DNA of 64,000 nt. Origin: RGIG7378 sp045588325. Lineage in GTDB: Bacteria > Bacillota > Clostridia > RGIG7378. Below, one piece after another: positions 16,747 through 24,633 of this stretch. The stretch lies in contig JAZNEA010000057.1 of the NCBI GenBank assembly GCA_045588325.1, positions 1 through 64,000 of the forward strand, given 5' to 3'. Position 1 is the stretch's first letter; every line of letters starts with the position of its first letter. Both the position numbers and the translations under genes were made by a program. The notes below the pieces were generated by a model. That model was not told the origin of the DNA. It searched no databases and saw only the letters and a list, made by a program, of their open reading frames with translations.

Positions 16747-17720
16747 ACGATATTCTTAAGAGCAAACAGGTTCCGCAGGTGGTACTGTTATATGGCGTAG
16801 AGGACTATCTACGTCACTTTTATAGTGGTGCGCTGGCAGATATTTTGGTCCCCGACCGCGATGATTTTGCAAATAGAGTCGTCTTAGATGAAAATGTGAC
16901 ATTAGAGACGGTTAAAGATGCCTGTGAGGCCTTGCCCTTTTTCTCAGAGTACAAGGTGGTCCTGGTTAAGGACGCAGGACTGCTCAAGGGCAAGATGGCC
17001 GGAGACTGGGACTTTGTCAGGACAATAGATGATTCCGTCAGGCTGATTATTTCGGAGAGAGAGGTCGACGCCAGGGGCAAGGGGTTTAAGATGCTCAGTC
17101 AGACAGCCTTTTGTTGTGAACTTGGGGAGCAGGACCAGATTACCCGCGAAAAGTGGTTGGCCAAGAGGTTGCGCAGCCAGGGAGTTCTGGCAGACGCTGA
17201 AATTATCCGCAGGATCGTTGAACTATGTGATGCAGATATGTACACCCTGGCCAACGAGTCAGATAAGCTCATCGCCTTTGCCGGTCAGGGAGGCACCATT
17301 ACTGCAGAGGACGTAGATGCGCTGTGCACAGCTTCTATCAAGAGCGTGGTCTTTGACCTGACAGATGCAGTTTCTACAGGCAGGCCGGACAGGGCATACA
17401 AGGTGCTGGAGGATATGAGACAGCTGAGGGAGGCAGACCAAAAGCTGTTCATCACAATGGCAGGTCATATATCCAAGATGTTGCGATACAGGCTCATGTT
17501 AGAAAAGGGGGCCACAGATGGGGAGATTAACTCGGTGATGAAGATGCATCCCTTTGCCTTCCGCAAGATGAGTGGGCAGAGCAGGCGGTTTTCCACTGCC
17601 ACCCTGAGGGAGATGCACAAATTCTGCGTGGATGCAGACGAAAAGTCTAAGAACGGATATTTGGATGCTGGCAAGGCTATGGAGTTGCTGATTGCCATGG
17701 CGGGGAGCAAACAGAAATGA
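16728..17720 (+). CDS. holA: DNA polymerase III subunit delta
   Basis: The clamp-loader wrench that opens the beta clamp, 330 residues (the family usual is ~330-345). N-terminal features match HolA: QVVLLYGVEDYLRHFY (a degenerate P-loop region that does not hydrolyse ATP), FFSEYKVVLVKDAG, then a helical collar with DMYTLANESDKLIAF and ELRRADQKLF-like text. The start lies in the 3' end of comEC, after a purine-rich GGAAGGG. comEC-holA adjacency is common in Firmicutes. Its stop overlaps recJ. Confidence 0.9.
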   Translation: MGIKELNDILKSKQVPQVVLLYGVEDYLRHFYSGALADILVPDRDDFANRVVLDENVTLETVKDACEALPFFSEYKVVLVKDAGLLKGKMAGDWDFVRTIDDSVRLIISEREVDARGKGFKMLSQTAFCCELGEQDQITREKWLAKRLRSQGVLADAEIIRRIVELCDADMYTLANESDKLIAFAGQGGTITAEDVDALCTASIKSVVFDLTDAVSTGRPDRAYKVLEDMRQLREADQKLFITMAGHISKMLRYRLMLEKGATDGEINSVMKMHPFAFRKMSGQSRRFSTATLREMHKFCVDADEKSKNGYLDAGKAMELLIAMAGSKQK

Positions 17721-19447
17721 TTACCAGAGAGGAATGGTTCGTCAGAGGGACCAATACAGAGGATATAAACAGGTTGCAGAGAGAGGCTGGACTTTCTCCG
17801 GTTATGGCTCGCATTATGGCAGGCAGAGGAGTCAGAGACCCGAGGCAGGCCCAACTGGCTCTGCGCAACGACACCATGGGTCTATTGGATGGATTTGACA
17901 TGGCCGATATGACCAAGGGCGTGGAGATTGTAGCCAACGCTATCCGTCGTGGGGACAAGATACTGATTGTTGGGGACTATGACGCAGACGGCATAACGGC
18001 CACCAGCATTCTCATTAAGGTGCTCAACGATTTGGGGGCACTCTACGCTTATCGGATTCCCAATCGAGTTACAGATGGATATGGCATTAGCATTGGCATA
18101 ATTAACGAGGCCATCCTCAGCGGGGCGCGGGTTATATTGACCTGCGACAATGGAATTGCAGCAACAGAGCAGATAAATTACGCCATTACAGCAGGACTTA
18201 GCGTGGTGGTTACAGACCATCACCAGGTACAGGGGTTCCTGCCTCCGGCACACGCAGTTATCAATCCCCACAGAGCAGATTGCGCTTACCAGTACAAGGA
18301 ACTGTGCGGCGCAGGCGTGGCGTACAAATTCGCCCAATGCCTGTACAGCCAGATGGGAGTGGATACATACGATGACGATTATTTGCTGGAGCTGGCCACC
18401 ATAGGGACCATATGCGACGTAGTTCCCATGACAGGCGAGAACAGGATAATCGCCAGATATGGATTGGGATTGCTGTCGGACTCCAGGAATACAGGGATCC
18501 GGGCGCTCTGCAGGGCCAATGGCATAGAGGCAAAGACGCAGACCACATATACGGTTGGATTTGTAATTGGGCCATGCCTGAATGCCACCGGCAGGTTAGA
18601 GGACGCCACCCTGGCAGTAAAATTGTTAACCGAAACCAATGAGGAAAAGGCCACAGAGTTGGCAGGAGAGTTGACAGCGCTCAACAGAGAACGACAGAGG
18701 ATTACGGATCAGGATGTGGCCACAGCTCTGGAACAGGTGAATGCTCACGATGCAGAGCAGCCCGTTATCGTGGTGTATTCCCCTAAGATCAGCGAGAGCG
18801 TCGCAGGTATTGTGGCAGGCAGACTCAGGGAGACCTATGGCAGACCTGCAATTGTCTTGTGTGACTCCGGAGAGGAGGGCGTGGCCAAGGGATCGGCTCG
18901 TTCTGTGGAGGAGATAAACATTTACGAGATTTTGGCCAAGTGCAGCGACCTGATGATAAAGTTCGGTGGTCACCCCATGGCAGCAGGGTTGTCCATGGCA
19001 GCGGACAATATACCTGAGCTAAAGAGCAGGGTTAACCAGCTGGCCAGTTCCGATGGCGAAATTGTCACCAAGGTGATGATAGACGTACCCATGAAGATTT
19101 CTGCGGCAACGCTGGAGATGGCACAGGATGTGGCCAGACTTGAACCATTTGGCAAGGACAATGACAAGCCTGTTTTCGCAGACAAGAATCTCAAATTGGT
19201 GTCTTACCGGCCTCTGGGAGCCAAGGGCAAGGCCACAGAGTTACAGATGGCAGATACTGCGGGACACACTGTGCGAGCAGTTGTTTTTGGAGATGTGAAC
19301 AAATTTGATGGATTTGCAAAGGGATGTGCAGGCATCGGGGACACATGCCTGGATGTATGCTATAATCTGAATGTTGACGCCTATGCTGGTCGAGAGAGGC
19401 TGGGCATAGTGGTCACCAATTACCGACAATCCAGGGGGAATGCCTGA
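17717..19447 (+). CDS. recJ: Single-stranded-DNA-specific exonuclease RecJ
   Basis: A 5'-3' ssDNA exonuclease of the DHH phosphoesterase family, 576 residues, used in RecF-pathway recombination and mismatch or base-excision repair. Metal-binding motifs in order are VGDYDADGITAT, LTCDNG, VVTDHHQ (DHH motif) and INPHRADC. The DHHA1 domain has GGHPMAAGLS, and an OB-like C-terminal part follows. The length is on the short side of the family but all motifs are present. It starts with an ATGA overlap on holA and shares a base with rsmE. Confidence 0.95.
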   Translation: MITREEWFVRGTNTEDINRLQREAGLSPVMARIMAGRGVRDPRQAQLALRNDTMGLLDGFDMADMTKGVEIVANAIRRGDKILIVGDYDADGITATSILIKVLNDLGALYAYRIPNRVTDGYGISIGIINEAILSGARVILTCDNGIAATEQINYAITAGLSVVVTDHHQVQGFLPPAHAVINPHRADCAYQYKELCGAGVAYKFAQCLYSQMGVDTYDDDYLLELATIGTICDVVPMTGENRIIARYGLGLLSDSRNTGIRALCRANGIEAKTQTTYTVGFVIGPCLNATGRLEDATLAVKLLTETNEEKATELAGELTALNRERQRITDQDVATALEQVNAHDAEQPVIVVYSPKISESVAGIVAGRLRETYGRPAIVLCDSGEEGVAKGSARSVEEINIYEILAKCSDLMIKFGGHPMAAGLSMAADNIPELKSRVNQLASSDGEIVTKVMIDVPMKISAATLEMAQDVARLEPFGKDNDKPVFADKNLKLVSYRPLGAKGKATELQMADTAGHTVRAVVFGDVNKFDGFAKGCAGIGDTCLDVCYNLNVDAYAGRERLGIVVTNYRQSRGNA

Positions 19448-20187
19448 TGGCCAGATACTACGTGGATGCTCAGTATTTTACGGAGAGCACCGTAACCATA
19501 ACAGGGGATGACGTTAAGCATATTCGCAATGTTCTCCGTGGCGCAGTGGGAGACAGGCTGACCATATGCGATTGCTGTGGCACTGTTTACCATGTGGAGA
19601 TATCCTCCATTGACCAGGAGATCGTATGCAGGATTCTGGATAGGTGTCGAGATGAGAATGAGCCGGACGTGAGACTTACAGTTGTTCAGGCCATACCTAA
19701 GGGCGACAAGATGGAGTCCATTATTCAAAAGTGCGTGGAGCTGGGTGTTTCGAGGATAATACCAGTCTATTCAGAGTTCACCGTTGTTAAGTCTGACCCT
19801 AAGGGTGACGCCAACAAATTGCAGCGCTGGCAGAGGATAGCCAGGGAGGCGGCCAAGCAATGCTGCAGAGGCATTATTCCCACTGTAGATGCGCCTGCCA
19901 GGCTCAAGGACGTGGCCAGACCCATGGAGGACGAGGTGGGACTTATGGCCTGGGAGAGAGGTGTGGGAGATCCCCGTGAGATCATCCAATCCTGTGGACA
20001 GAGAGTCAGGATTCTGGTAGGCTCCGAGGGAGGGTTTTCCACACAGGAGGCCCAATGGGCACAGGACAATGGTTACACCCTTATCAGTATGGGCCCCAGG
20101 ATTTTGCGTAGTGAGACAGCAGGTCCGGCTCTTAGTGCAGCGATTATGTTTGCCACAGGCAATTGGAATAACAGACAGGAGAGATAG
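19447..20187 (+). CDS. rsmE: 16S rRNA (uracil1498-N3)-methyltransferase
   Basis: A SAM-dependent SPOUT-fold enzyme that methylates U1498 of 16S rRNA, 246 residues. An N-terminal PUA-like region has HIRNVLRGAVGD. The SPOUT region contains QAIPKGDKMESIIQKCVELG, then ILVGSEGGFS and the knot motif MGPRILRSETAGPAL. It begins on the final base of recJ (TGATG) and is followed 2 bp later by yicC. Confidence 0.95.
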   Translation: MARYYVDAQYFTESTVTITGDDVKHIRNVLRGAVGDRLTICDCCGTVYHVEISSIDQEIVCRILDRCRDENEPDVRLTVVQAIPKGDKMESIIQKCVELGVSRIIPVYSEFTVVKSDPKGDANKLQRWQRIAREAAKQCCRGIIPTVDAPARLKDVARPMEDEVGLMAWERGVGDPREIIQSCGQRVRILVGSEGGFSTQEAQWAQDNGYTLISMGPRILRSETAGPALSAAIMFATGNWNNRQER

Positions 20188-20189
20188 AG

Positions 20190-21068
20190 ATGATCAGGAG
20201 TATGACAGGCTTTGGTCGTGGAGAGGCCAGCGACAGCACATATAGATTCAGAGTTGAGATTAAGTCTGTAAATAGCAGATACGCAGATATTACCATTAAG
20301 GGTCCCAGGATTTTTGCCCCATACGAGGACAGGATCAAGGCCACTATTACTAAGAAACTCCGCCGTGGCAAGATGGATGTCTTTGTGTATTACGAGACAC
20401 TTAGCGTTACAGAGGGTATGGTAGGAGTTAACCTTCCACTGGCAGCTGCATACAGAGACGCCATAGCCGATTTGGGACAGCAGCTGGGCATGGAGAACGA
20501 CATCAGACTGTCCAACATTATTCGCATGCCAGACGTATTCGGATCAGGCAATATGGATGTGAACATAGACGACAATTGGCCCACATTGGAGCAGGCCGTC
20601 AATATGGCAGCAGATCAGCTGCAGAGCATCAGCGCCAGAGAGGGCACCTATTTGATCGAGACAATTCGCCAGGGCAAGGACAAGATTATGGCCAAGGTGG
20701 ATGAGATTGCAGAGCGCTCCCCCGTGGCCATAGAGGCCAACTTTGCAAAATACAGGGCGCGCATTGAGAAACTGTTGGGAGATACTGCTGTGGATGAGGC
20801 CAGACTCCTGCAGGAGGCAGCCATCATGTCTGAGAAGTACGATATTAACGAGGAAATCGTCAGACTGCGCAGCCACTTTGTGCGCATGGAGGAGATTATT
20901 GCCGAGGACGACATGATTGGCAAAAAGTTGGACTTTCTCATTCAGGAGATGAACAGAGAGACCAACACCATTGGCTCCAAGGCCAACGACACAGAGATTT
21001 CTCGCAGAGTCGTATTCATGAAGAACGAGATTGAGAAGATCCGCGAACAGGTCCAGAACCTGGAGTAA
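20190..21068 (+). CDS. yicC: YicC family endoribonuclease/RNA adaptor
   Basis: A 292-residue protein starting with the family hallmark IRSMTGFGRGEA and ending with the DUF1732 signature, MNRETNTIGSKANDTEISR. YicC proteins are described as endoribonucleases or adaptors that influence small-RNA turnover. In Firmicutes the gene commonly stands before remA, gmk and rpoZ; here a TIR-LRR gene follows instead. The SD GGAGAG precedes ATG 20190. Confidence 0.92.
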   Translation: MIRSMTGFGRGEASDSTYRFRVEIKSVNSRYADITIKGPRIFAPYEDRIKATITKKLRRGKMDVFVYYETLSVTEGMVGVNLPLAAAYRDAIADLGQQLGMENDIRLSNIIRMPDVFGSGNMDVNIDDNWPTLEQAVNMAADQLQSISAREGTYLIETIRQGKDKIMAKVDEIAERSPVAIEANFAKYRARIEKLLGDTAVDEARLLQEAAIMSEKYDINEEIVRLRSHFVRMEEIIAEDDMIGKKLDFLIQEMNRETNTIGSKANDTEISRRVVFMKNEIEKIREQVQNLE

Positions 21069-21109
21069 AATAGATACAAACCTTGGTCTGAACGCAAATT
21101 GGAGGAAAC

Positions 21110-22510
21110 ATGATACCGTACGAAGGCAGGGAGCCATATATTTTCGTGAGTTATGCGCATAAGGATAGAGACATTGTCTTGTCCATAATCGAGGCCATGT
21201 CTCAGCACGGATTTCGCATTTGGTATGATGCGGGCATAGAGGCCGGAACGGAGTGGCCTGAGTACATAGCTGAGCATCTGGAGAATGCAGCTGCGGTTAT
21301 CGCGTTTCTGTCAGAATCCGCTTTGAGTTCTATTAACTGCCGTCAGGAGATTAATGAGGCCATCAATCAGAAAAAGGAGTTTCTGGCCATTCACCTCCAT
21401 GAGCTCACCATGACAGCAGGCATGCGTATGAGACTTAGCCTGATACAGGCAATGTTTATGTACCGACATACCAACATGGAGAGCTTTTATAACTCTCTCT
21501 TCAATGCAAAGATTTTGAAACCATGCCTGAGTGAAATAGGACAAGTTGCTGAACAGCCAGTGACAGAGGTTGTACCTGAGACAAAAGCAGAGCCGGAGGC
21601 TTTGCCAGAATCCACCCCAGATGACTTTGTGATTAGTCAGGATGTGTTGATTTCATATAAGGGGAAAGGCGGTATTGTAGTCGTTCCTCAGGGAGTGAAA
21701 AGCCTTGGCTATGATATGATGGGGTATGGGTTGTGCGAAATAGCGACACCTGATTTTAAGAACGGATTCCAAAAAACCAATGAGATTACAGAAGTTATTA
21801 TTCCCGAAGGTGTAGAGGGTATTGGGTACAGAACCTTTGCTTATTGTGAGAATTTAGTCAGAGTTCACTTGCCAAAGAGCTTAAAATACATAGATGACTT
21901 TGCTTTTTACAGATGTTTTGAGCTGCAGGAGGTAATTATCCCCCAGGATAGCCAGCTTGAGAGTATAGGCACAAGCGCCTTTGAGAACTGTGCCAGTCTT
22001 ACAAAGATGAGACTCCCAAAGAGAGTGACCTTTATTGGCAAGGATGCATTCAGGGCATGCAGGAGTTTGTCACATGTAAGTATCCCCTTGGATGCAAAGT
22101 TGGATAGGGTGCAGGAGGATACCTTTCACAACTGTTCGGGTCTTGAGGAGGTAACTCTTCCCAATAGCGTCGTAACTATTGAACCGAGAGCTTTTTATGG
22201 TTGCGAGTCCCTGTGGGACATAAACATACCTAATTCTTTGAAAGAGATCAAAGAGGCGGCATTCAAAAACTGCGAAAAGCTAGAATTAGTAGATTGTGGA
22301 TGGCATAGTTCCCTGGAGAATATCGAAAAAGAGGCTTTCAGAGGATGCAGGTCATTGAAAACAATAAGTCTTTCGGATACCCTAAAGACGATTGATGAGG
22401 ATGCATTTGCAGAGTGTATGTCTTTGGCCAGTGCAGAGGTACCTAAGAAGACAAAAATGCCAGCGTTTAAGCAGGTATTCCCAAAGCATACTGTTGTTAA
22501 GCGCACTTAG
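21110..22510 (+). CDS. Cytoplasmic TIR domain-leucine-rich repeat protein
   Basis: A 466-residue protein with no signal peptide or membrane helix. Residues ~8-140 form a TIR domain: IFVSYAHKDRD (box 1), GFRIWYDAGIEAG (BB loop region), and a helix with INCRQEINEAI in which E80 is a candidate NADase glutamate. After a Glu/Pro linker (~145-170), residues ~190-460 are BspA-type LRR_5 repeats such as CENLVRVHLPKSLKYIDD. TIR domains in bacteria often degrade NAD or make cyclic ADP-ribose signals. Architecture suggests ligand sensing by the LRR and signalling by the TIR; that is inference. It lies between yicC and remA with a good SD (GGAGG). No partner effector is adjacent. Confidence 0.78.
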   Translation: MIPYEGREPYIFVSYAHKDRDIVLSIIEAMSQHGFRIWYDAGIEAGTEWPEYIAEHLENAAAVIAFLSESALSSINCRQEINEAINQKKEFLAIHLHELTMTAGMRMRLSLIQAMFMYRHTNMESFYNSLFNAKILKPCLSEIGQVAEQPVTEVVPETKAEPEALPESTPDDFVISQDVLISYKGKGGIVVVPQGVKSLGYDMMGYGLCEIATPDFKNGFQKTNEITEVIIPEGVEGIGYRTFAYCENLVRVHLPKSLKYIDDFAFYRCFELQEVIIPQDSQLESIGTSAFENCASLTKMRLPKRVTFIGKDAFRACRSLSHVSIPLDAKLDRVQEDTFHNCSGLEEVTLPNSVVTIEPRAFYGCESLWDINIPNSLKEIKEAAFKNCEKLELVDCGWHSSLENIEKEAFRGCRSLKTISLSDTLKTIDEDAFAECMSLASAEVPKKTKMPAFKQVFPKHTVVKRT

Positions 22511-22531
22511 AGGATAAAGGAGTCAATAGCA

Positions 22532-22813
22532 ATGAAATTAGTTAACGTAGGATTTGGCAATATGGTTTCCAGCGATAAGCTTGTGGCGATTGTCGGTCAC
22601 CAGTCTGCCCCTGTCAAGAGAATGATTCAGGAGGCCAGAGATTCAGGTTACCTTATTGACGCCACCTATGGCCGCAAGACCAGGGCAGTTATCATCATGG
22701 ACAGCGGGCATATTGTGCTCTCTGCTATTCAGCCAGAGACAGTGGCAGGCAGATTCGAGGATAACGGAGATGCACCAATTGGAGAAGAAGAGGAGGAAAA
22801 CCGGGAAAATTAA
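22532..22813 (+). CDS. remA: RemA/DUF370-family regulator
   Basis: A 93-residue DNA-binding protein that in Bacillus activates matrix and osmoprotection genes. It matches the family through VNVGFGNMVSSDKLVAIVG, SAPVKRMIQEARD and the ATYGRKTRAVIIMDSGHIVL core. The acidic tail is extra. It is 21 bp after the TIR-LRR gene and probably read from the same transcript. A terminator hairpin covers its last codons, with the stop codon inside the loop. The usual neighbour gmk is absent on its right. Confidence 0.9.
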   Translation: MKLVNVGFGNMVSSDKLVAIVGHQSAPVKRMIQEARDSGYLIDATYGRKTRAVIIMDSGHIVLSAIQPETVAGRFEDNGDAPIGEEEEENREN

Positions 22814-22824
22814 CCCGGTTTTTT
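22799..22824 (+). terminator. Terminator overlapping the 3' end of remA
   Basis: AACCGGG (22799-22805) pairs with CCCGGTT (22814-22820), followed by TTTT. The loop AAAATTAA contains the remA stop codon. Confidence 0.8.
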
Positions 22825-22831
22825 CTGTGAC

Positions 22832-22860
22832 TTGAAAAAAAGCCCTATATGGTATATTAT
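22832..22860 (+). promoter_or_regulatory. Promoter of rpoZ-glyQS
   Basis: TTGAAA (22832-22837), a 17-bp spacer and TATTAT (22855-22860) lie just after the remA terminator. Confidence 0.6.
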
Positions 22861-22914
22861 TAATCGGTTAAATTAGCATTTTTGGGTCCAGTACCCAGAT
22901 TCGGAGGAAATATA

Positions 22915-23205
22915 ATGATTTTAAGCCCATCCATTACAGGATTGCTGGAGAAGGTAGACAGCAGATACACATTGGTAGTTCTCGCTGCTAAGAGAGCCAG
23001 AGAGATTAACAATTCCAGACTGGGACAGCCCGAGCCTGATGACGATGTCAAGGCTGTTACTATCGCTGTCAACGAGATCCTCGACGACAAGATTACCTAT
23101 ACCAGAGAGCCCCACAAGGACACATGCTGCCAGGAGTGCGCAGAGGATGAGATTGAGGTAACAACGGAGACACCTGCTAGTTCAGAGGAGACTCCCGCAG
23201 AATAA
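22915..23205 (+). CDS. rpoZ: RNA polymerase omega subunit
   Basis: A small subunit that helps assemble and stabilise RNA polymerase, 96 residues. Conserved features are SRYTLVVLAAKRAREI and VTIAVNEILDDKI. The C terminus adds a Cys-rich CCQEC stretch and an acidic Thr/Glu tail not typical of the core family. I chose ATG 22915 because GGAGG lies just upstream; an in-frame ATG at 22882 is unsupported. glyQS follows 17 bp later. Confidence 0.88.
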   Translation: MILSPSITGLLEKVDSRYTLVVLAAKRAREINNSRLGQPEPDDDVKAVTIAVNEILDDKITYTREPHKDTCCQECAEDEIEVTTETPASSEETPAE

Positions 23206-23222
23206 TTTTTTTGGAGAAGACT

Positions 23223-24611
23223 ATGGCTGTAGAAAAGACAATGGAAAAGATTGTTGCCCTGGCTAAGAACAGAGGCTTCGTTTTTCCCGGATCCGACATC
23301 TATGGTGGTTTGGCCAACGCATGGGATTTTGGCCCCCTAGGTGTAGAACTTAAGAATAATGTTAAGAAGGCGTGGTGGCGCAAGTTTGTACAGGAGAGCA
23401 AGTACAATGTAGGCGTAGACTGCGCTATTTTAATGAATCCCCAGGTTTGGGTTGCAACAGGACACGTTACATCTTTTAACGATCCCCTTATCGATTGCAA
23501 GTCCTGCAAGGCCAGATACAGAGCAGACAAGTTGGTTGAGGATTGGTCCAAGGAGAATGGCGTAGAGGTTAATACCGAGGCCATGACCAACGATGACTTC
23601 ACTGCATTTATCGCAGAGCACAACATTGCATGCCCCACATGTGGCAAGCACGACTTTTCCGGCATCCGCAAGTTTAACCTGATGTTCAAGACATTCCAGG
23701 GTGTTACAGAGGATTCCGCATCCGAGGTATACTTAAGGCCAGAGACCGCACAGGGTATCTTTGTTAACTTTAACAACGTTCAGCGTTCCACAAGACGCAA
23801 GGTTCCCTTTGGTATTGCACAGGTAGGTAAGTCCTTCCGTAACGAGATTACTCCCGGCAACTTTATTTTCAGAACACGTGAGTTCGAGCAGATGGAGCTG
23901 GAGTTCTTCTGCAAGCCTGGTACAGACCTTGAGTGGTTCGAGTATTGGAGACAGTACTGCATCGACTGGATTCAGACCCTGGGCATCAAGGCTGAGAATA
24001 TGCGTCTTCGCGACCATTCACCTGAGGAGTTGGCATTCTACTCCAAGGCTACTACAGACATTGAGTACTTGTTCCCATTCGGATGGGGCGAGCTGTGGGG
24101 TATCGCAGATCGTACAGATTACGACCTCAAGCAGCATATCGACCACTCCCACAAGGATATGCAGTACTTTGATCCCACAACTAACGAGCATTATATCCCA
24201 TATGTTGTAGAGCCTTCACTGGGTGCCGATCGTGTTACATTGGCATTCCTTTGCGAGGCATATGACGAGGAGGAGGTAGGAGAGGGCGACGTTCGTACAG
24301 TATTGCGTTTCCACCCTGCATTGGCTCCTATTAAGGTTGCTGTACTTCCCCTGTCCAAGAAGCTGGGCGACAAGGCCTACGAGCTCTACGAGGACCTTTG
24401 CAAGGAGTACATGTGCGAATATGACGAGACAGGATCTATCGGTAAGCGCTACAGGAGACAGGACGAGATCGGTACTCCCTACTGCGTGACATTTGACTTT
24501 GATTCACTGGAGGACAACTGCGTCACTATCAGAGAGCGCGACTCCATGGAGCAGGTCAGATTGCCGATTTCTGAGCTCAAGAACTGGTTAAGCGACAAGT
24601 TTACTTTCTAA
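23223..24611 (+). CDS. glyQS: Glycine-tRNA ligase (dimeric type)
   Basis: A class II aminoacyl-tRNA synthetase charging tRNA-Gly, 462 residues, the homodimeric form found in Gram-positives. Motif 2 lies around RNEITPGNFIFRTREFEQME and motif 3 around EPSLGADRVTLAFL. A CxxC-type zinc region is visible (CKSCKARYR and CPTCGKHDF). The C-terminal anticodon-binding domain starts near PALAPIKVAVLPLSKK. ATG 23223 follows GGAGAAG. No T-box leader is present because the gene is only 17 bp after rpoZ. Confidence 0.95.
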   Translation: MAVEKTMEKIVALAKNRGFVFPGSDIYGGLANAWDFGPLGVELKNNVKKAWWRKFVQESKYNVGVDCAILMNPQVWVATGHVTSFNDPLIDCKSCKARYRADKLVEDWSKENGVEVNTEAMTNDDFTAFIAEHNIACPTCGKHDFSGIRKFNLMFKTFQGVTEDSASEVYLRPETAQGIFVNFNNVQRSTRRKVPFGIAQVGKSFRNEITPGNFIFRTREFEQMELEFFCKPGTDLEWFEYWRQYCIDWIQTLGIKAENMRLRDHSPEELAFYSKATTDIEYLFPFGWGELWGIADRTDYDLKQHIDHSHKDMQYFDPTTNEHYIPYVVEPSLGADRVTLAFLCEAYDEEEVGEGDVRTVLRFHPALAPIKVAVLPLSKKLGDKAYELYEDLCKEYMCEYDETGSIGKRYRRQDEIGTPYCVTFDFDSLEDNCVTIRERDSMEQVRLPISELKNWLSDKFTF

Positions 24612-24633
24612 TATATAAATGGAGGACACTAAT

